Positions 5,910 to 7,965 of a stretch of 7,965 nt of DNA are shown here, piece after piece. The stretch lies in NCBI GenBank assembly GCA_964496705.1, contig CAZCBJ010000185.1, positions 1 to 7,965 on the forward strand. Reading direction: 5' to 3'. The stretch's first letter is position 1; each line of letters begins with the position of its first letter. The translations under genes and the position numbers were made by a program. This stretch comes from CAZCBJ01 sp964496705. Lineage in GTDB: Bacteria > Chloroflexota > Anaerolineae > Anaerolineales > Anaerolineaceae. The notes beneath the pieces were generated by a model that saw only the letters and a program-made list of their open reading frames with translations, was not told the DNA's origin and made no database searches.

Positions 5910-5912
5910 TTA
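5910..5912 (-). other. In-frame TAA splitting one reading frame
   Basis: Minus strand GTG CCG TAA CCC CCC GCC: the codons on both sides share one frame, with no other stop from 6365 to 5589. A single base change (for example from CAA or GAA) would give a continuous lipoprotein-SH3b-repeat protein. C6 and C8 runs follow immediately, a place where sequencing or replication slips, but no net frameshift is needed here. Confidence 0.8.
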
Positions 5913-6365
5913 CGGCACTGTGAGGGTTTCCGGGATGTAAGCCACCTGGCCGGTCATCGCTGAAACCCAGCCGTAGCCGTTCTGAAATTCAATGTACCAC
6001 CAATCGCCCTCGGCGTTGCGCCCGGCCACCGGCTGGCTGGCGCCCTGCGGGAGGGTGCCGATGACATCGTAGACGGTTCCCGGGCCGGAGCGCACGTTGG
6101 CCTGGGTGTTTGCGGTGAAGGAGGGTGCGCAGGGGGTGTCAGCCGGGGGCGGTGCGGGGGGGATGTCTGTGGCAGCTGCAGCGCCGGGCTCGAGGCTGGG
6201 CTGCAGGGTGGGCGTGTCGGCTGCGGGCGGTGGGGGCTGGGGAGCTTCCTCCGCGTCCGGCGGGGTGACAGACTGCAGCGGCTGCCCGCCTGTCAGCGGC
6301 GCAGCGCAGGAGAGCATCAACAGCCCCAAGATGAGCAGGAGTGAAATGGACTTACTGTGCGGCAT
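5910..6365 (-). CDS. SH3b-domain lipoprotein, probably truncated by an in-frame stop
   Basis: A predicted exported surface lipoprotein of 151 aa. The N-terminus MPHSKSISLLLILGLLMLSC is a signal peptide with a lipobox-like end (Cys20; LMLSC is a slightly unusual lipobox). Residues about 33-80 are a Pro/Ala-rich spacer (APQPPPPAAD, PPAPPPADTPC). Residues about 86-144 are a bacterial SH3 (SH3_3) domain, with ANVRSGPGTVYDVIGTLPQG, GDWWYIEF and GYGWVSAMTG; such domains often bind cell-wall peptides. The ATG at 6365 is chosen because GGAGG lies 6 nt upstream and the signal peptide begins there; a longer frame to 6482 adds a charged, implausible leader. The TAA at 5912-5910 is followed in the same frame by a Pro-rich linker and two Cys repeats, so the original protein was probably about 258 residues. 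The gene is convergent with the M3 peptidase. Confidence 0.82.
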   Translation of the reverse strand: MPHSKSISLLLILGLLMLSCAAPLTGGQPLQSVTPPDAEEAPQPPPPAADTPTLQPSLEPGAAAATDIPPAPPPADTPCAPSFTANTQANVRSGPGTVYDVIGTLPQGASQPVAGRNAEGDWWYIEFQNGYGWVSAMTGQVAYIPETLTVP

Positions 6366-6414
6366 GCCAGACCTCCGGTGCAGGGCGAACCTGAGAAAAA
6401 AGGACACTGTGAAT

Positions 6415-6443
6415 ATCTTACAACTTTGGCGCATGAGATGCAA
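6415..6443 (-). promoter_or_regulatory. Possible weak sigma70 promoter of the SH3b lipoprotein
   Basis: On the minus strand TTGCAT (6443-6438) and TAAGAT (6420-6415) are 17 nt apart, about 50 nt upstream of the ATG at 6365. Both boxes match consensus only partly (3 and 4 of 6 bases), so this is a candidate supported mainly by spacing and position. Confidence 0.3.
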
Positions 6444-6517
6444 TATGCGCGGGAGGAGAATCTGCGAACGGCGCAGATGCAAAGGACTTAGTCGCCTTTG
6501 TCAATCAGCGTCAGGGA

Positions 6518-6581
6518 GTTGGGTTTCGCTACCGGCAGAGTTCAACCACCTGGTCGGCAGGACGCACTGAACCCAACCTGC
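6518..6581 (-). repeat. REP-like element copy E, degenerate and distant from the RAYT gene
   Basis: On the minus strand it begins GCAGGTTGGGTTCAGTGCG and ends AGCGAAACCCAAC. Length 64 nt, same orientation as copies A, C and D. The outer octamers GTTGGGTT (6518-6525) and AACCCAAC (6570-6577) are intact, but the terminal GTAG has become GCAG and the inner GAGCGG is altered. It occupies the gap between the ATPase and the lipoprotein, the only clear feature in the gene-free stretch 6444-6630. Confidence 0.7.
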
Positions 6582-6630
6582 GCCGGAAAGGACGGCTGGA
6601 GCGCCTTTTTGTAGAGGTGGGATTGGCCTT

Positions 6631-7875
6631 TTAGGACCACAGTTGCCAGGGGAAGATCATCCCATGTTCGGCTGGCTCCCCATCCAATCCGACCAGGCGG
6701 TATCCTGGCTGGGGAGCGATTTCCTGTTGGTATGTTGCCGAAAAATTGCGAATTGCCCTGGGAATCATCCGCGGAAATTGCAGCTTGACCTCCACCGGTA
6801 TCAAGAAATTTCTGGCGTTGACCACGAAATCAATCTCTTTTTTATCCTTCGTACGCCAGTAGAAGACTTGTTGGGTACCGTGACGCTTGATCAACTCGGC
6901 ATACACACTGGTTTCGAAAACAGAGCCCAAAAGCTGTGTTTGCAGGCGTTTCAACCAAAGCATCTGCATCAGGCCGCTATCGTAAAAGTAGACTTTGGGC
7001 GTTTTGGTCAGCTCTGAGCGGATGTTGCGGCTGAACGGGCTTACCAGGCGCAGAATGTAGGTCTGCTCCAGAATTAGCAAATAGCGCTCAAGCGTGGGGC
7101 GGGTGAGACCAATCGTATTGCTCAACTCGTTGATGTTCAACAGGTTGCCGCTCTGCGCAGCGAGGATTTCCAGTAAACGATTGAATTTGTTAACATCTCT
7201 GATCTCGGCCAAGTCGCGGATATCCTTGCGCACGTAGGTGTCAATGATCTGCTGCAAGTATCTTTCCTTGATGTCAATATCTCGAGTGAGGACGATCTTT
7301 GGGTAGCCGCCAAACAGGGCAAATTCCAGATAAAGCTGGCGAAGTTCGTTGGTTTTCTGTTGGGTGAAAGTTTCGGCAGGGGTGAAGGGTATCTGTCTGA
7401 ATGCCAGAAACTCGGGGAACGTGAGGGGAAAAATTTCAAAATTGACTGTGCGACCAACCAGAGAATCTTTGAACTTGCTTTTGATCTCAAAACTGGAGGA
7501 TCCGGAGACGATGAGCTTCAGGTAACGATGGTGGTCGGCAACCAATTTCAGAAATGAGGAAGGATTTTCCAGGTATTGAATCTCATCCACCATGATGAAA
7601 AGCTTGCGACTGGATGTGCGCAAGGCGGGTAGTTCGAATCCCTGTTCACCAAGATAGGCTATGAATTCATCCACCCCCCGATCCAGCAGACGAACAAGGC
7701 GGCTATCCTCCAGATCCAAGTAAACCGTCTGCTCTTGCGCAGAGCGCAACTGCTGCTGTAAGAAAAGCAGGATGCTGGTTTTCCCCACCTGCCGGGCGCC
7801 GTGGATGATGATCACATCATCGGTGTGCAGAAAGCGGTTGATCTCGTCCAGGACAGTTCGGTGGTAGATGGTCAT
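6631..7875 (-). CDS. AAA ATPase with C-terminal DUF4143 domain
   Basis: P-loop ATPase of the widespread AAA_14/DUF4143 type; cellular role unknown. Length 414 aa from the ATG at 7875, chosen because GGAGGA (7889-7884) lies 8 nt upstream; an in-frame start at 7920 would lie inside the palindrome and upstream of the promoter. Seen: Walker A GARQVGKT (26-33), Walker B LFIMVDEIQ (92-100), a strand ending LIVSGSSSF (121-129), GGYP (189-192), and DTYVRKDI (212-219). A probable winged-helix segment follows, LNINELSNTIGLTRPTLERY (246-265). The DUF4143 part has KVYFYDSGLM, GSVFETSVYAEL and KEIDFVV...PVEVKL, the last resembling the D...ExK core of a restriction-endonuclease fold. All ATPase motifs are intact. 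It is AT-richer than its neighbours, suggesting acquisition. The gene appears monocistronic, with its own promoter. Confidence 0.93.
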   Translation of the reverse strand: MTIYHRTVLDEINRFLHTDDVIIIHGARQVGKTSILLFLQQQLRSAQEQTVYLDLEDSRLVRLLDRGVDEFIAYLGEQGFELPALRTSSRKLFIMVDEIQYLENPSSFLKLVADHHRYLKLIVSGSSSFEIKSKFKDSLVGRTVNFEIFPLTFPEFLAFRQIPFTPAETFTQQKTNELRQLYLEFALFGGYPKIVLTRDIDIKERYLQQIIDTYVRKDIRDLAEIRDVNKFNRLLEILAAQSGNLLNINELSNTIGLTRPTLERYLLILEQTYILRLVSPFSRNIRSELTKTPKVYFYDSGLMQMLWLKRLQTQLLGSVFETSVYAELIKRHGTQQVFYWRTKDKKEIDFVVNARNFLIPVEVKLQFPRMIPRAIRNFSATYQQEIAPQPGYRLVGLDGEPAEHGMIFPWQLWS

Positions 7876-7883
7876 GGCTGTCT

Positions 7884-7889
7884 TCCTCC
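7884..7889 (-). promoter_or_regulatory. Shine-Dalgarno of the ATPase gene
   Basis: GGAGGA on the minus strand (7889-7884) lies 8 nt before the ATG at 7875 and decides for this start over the upstream in-frame alternative. Confidence 0.85.
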
Positions 7890-7904
7890 AGCAGGGATGA
7901 CTCC

Positions 7905-7933
7905 ATTGTATATCCAACAATTTTAATAGTCAA
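7905..7933 (-). promoter_or_regulatory. Sigma70-type promoter of the ATPase gene
   Basis: On the minus strand TTGACT (7933-7928) and TACAAT (7910-7905) are separated by 17 nt, each one base from consensus. The expected start near 7898 gives a leader of about 23 nt that contains the Shine-Dalgarno. The -35 box is the centre of the palindrome at 7910-7953. Confidence 0.7.
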
Positions 7934-7953
7934 CTATTAAAATTGTTGGATAT
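7910..7953. repeat. 44-bp perfect palindrome (21-bp arms, 2-nt centre) over the ATPase promoter
   Basis: Bases 7910-7930 are the exact reverse complement of 7933-7953, with only CA (7931-7932) unpaired. The arms run from ATATCCAACAATTTT to TTAATAGT. It is very AT-rich and spans the -35 box and the whole spacer of the ATPase promoter, so it resembles an operator. It would be mostly untranscribed from that promoter, so it is not that gene's terminator. It could alternatively be a remnant of a small mobile element, or end a gene beyond the right edge. Confidence 0.85.
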
Positions 7954-7965
7954 TTTGTATGTTTA

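Noticed and set aside
5598..6570. Plus-strand open frames opposite the lipoprotein gene
   Set aside because: Gly-rich shadows of the Pro-rich minus-strand protein, which has a signal peptide, Shine-Dalgarno and SH3b motifs.
6580..6616. Possible rho-independent terminator around GCGCC...GCGCCTTTTT
   Set aside because: The two GCGCC segments are direct, not inverted, repeats, so no stem forms before the T-run.

Overview
The window is GC-rich with strong third-position GC bias, which is why long antisense open frames shadow the real genes. Gene content and style (a gatC-gatA-M3 peptidase operon, a GH4 glycosidase, a lipoprotein with an SH3b domain and 'GYVWREA' repeats, REP/RAYT elements, promoters that look leaderless) suggest an environmental Chloroflexota, probably Anaerolineae-like. 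That assignment is inference; no rRNA or lineage marker is present.

Layout from left to right. (1) 2-1024 (+): a GH4 family NAD/metal-dependent glycosidase, cut by the left edge. (2) 1025-2022: a mobile-element island. A REP-associated tyrosine (Y1/HUH) transposase on the minus strand (1236-1778) is bracketed by four copies of a 63-64 bp REP-like element. Two copies on the left form a large inverted pair (1056-1200); two on the right are direct repeats (1817-1879, 1931-1994). A perfect 27-bp tandem duplication and an 8-bp x4 array sit exactly at REP edges. (3) 2023-5515 (+): gatC, gatA (4-bp overlap) and an M3 oligoendopeptidase, apparently one operon, ending at an 11-bp stem with a GCGA loop. 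(4) 5589-6365 (-): a proline-rich lipoprotein with an SH3b domain, interrupted by one in-frame TAA. The same frame continues without a break into two tandem Cys-containing repeats. (5) 6366-6630: gene-free, holding a possible weak promoter and a fifth, degenerate REP copy. (6) 6631-7875 (-): an AT-richer AAA ATPase of the DUF4143 type. Its sigma70-like promoter is overlapped by a 44-bp, 21-bp-arm palindrome near the right edge.

How the parts work together: gatC and gatA encode two of the three subunits of the Asp-tRNA(Asn)/Glu-tRNA(Gln) amidotransferase; gatB is not here. The gatC promoter and the RAYT promoter are divergent and share the intergenic region that holds REP copies C and D. Both have TATAAT exactly 7 nt before an ATG, as expected for leaderless mRNAs. 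No gene-free stretch exceeds 300 bases. No tRNA, rRNA, CRISPR array or origin was recognised. The strongest leads are the RAYT/REP architecture with its boundary rearrangements, the stop-split surface lipoprotein, and the palindrome over the ATPase promoter.
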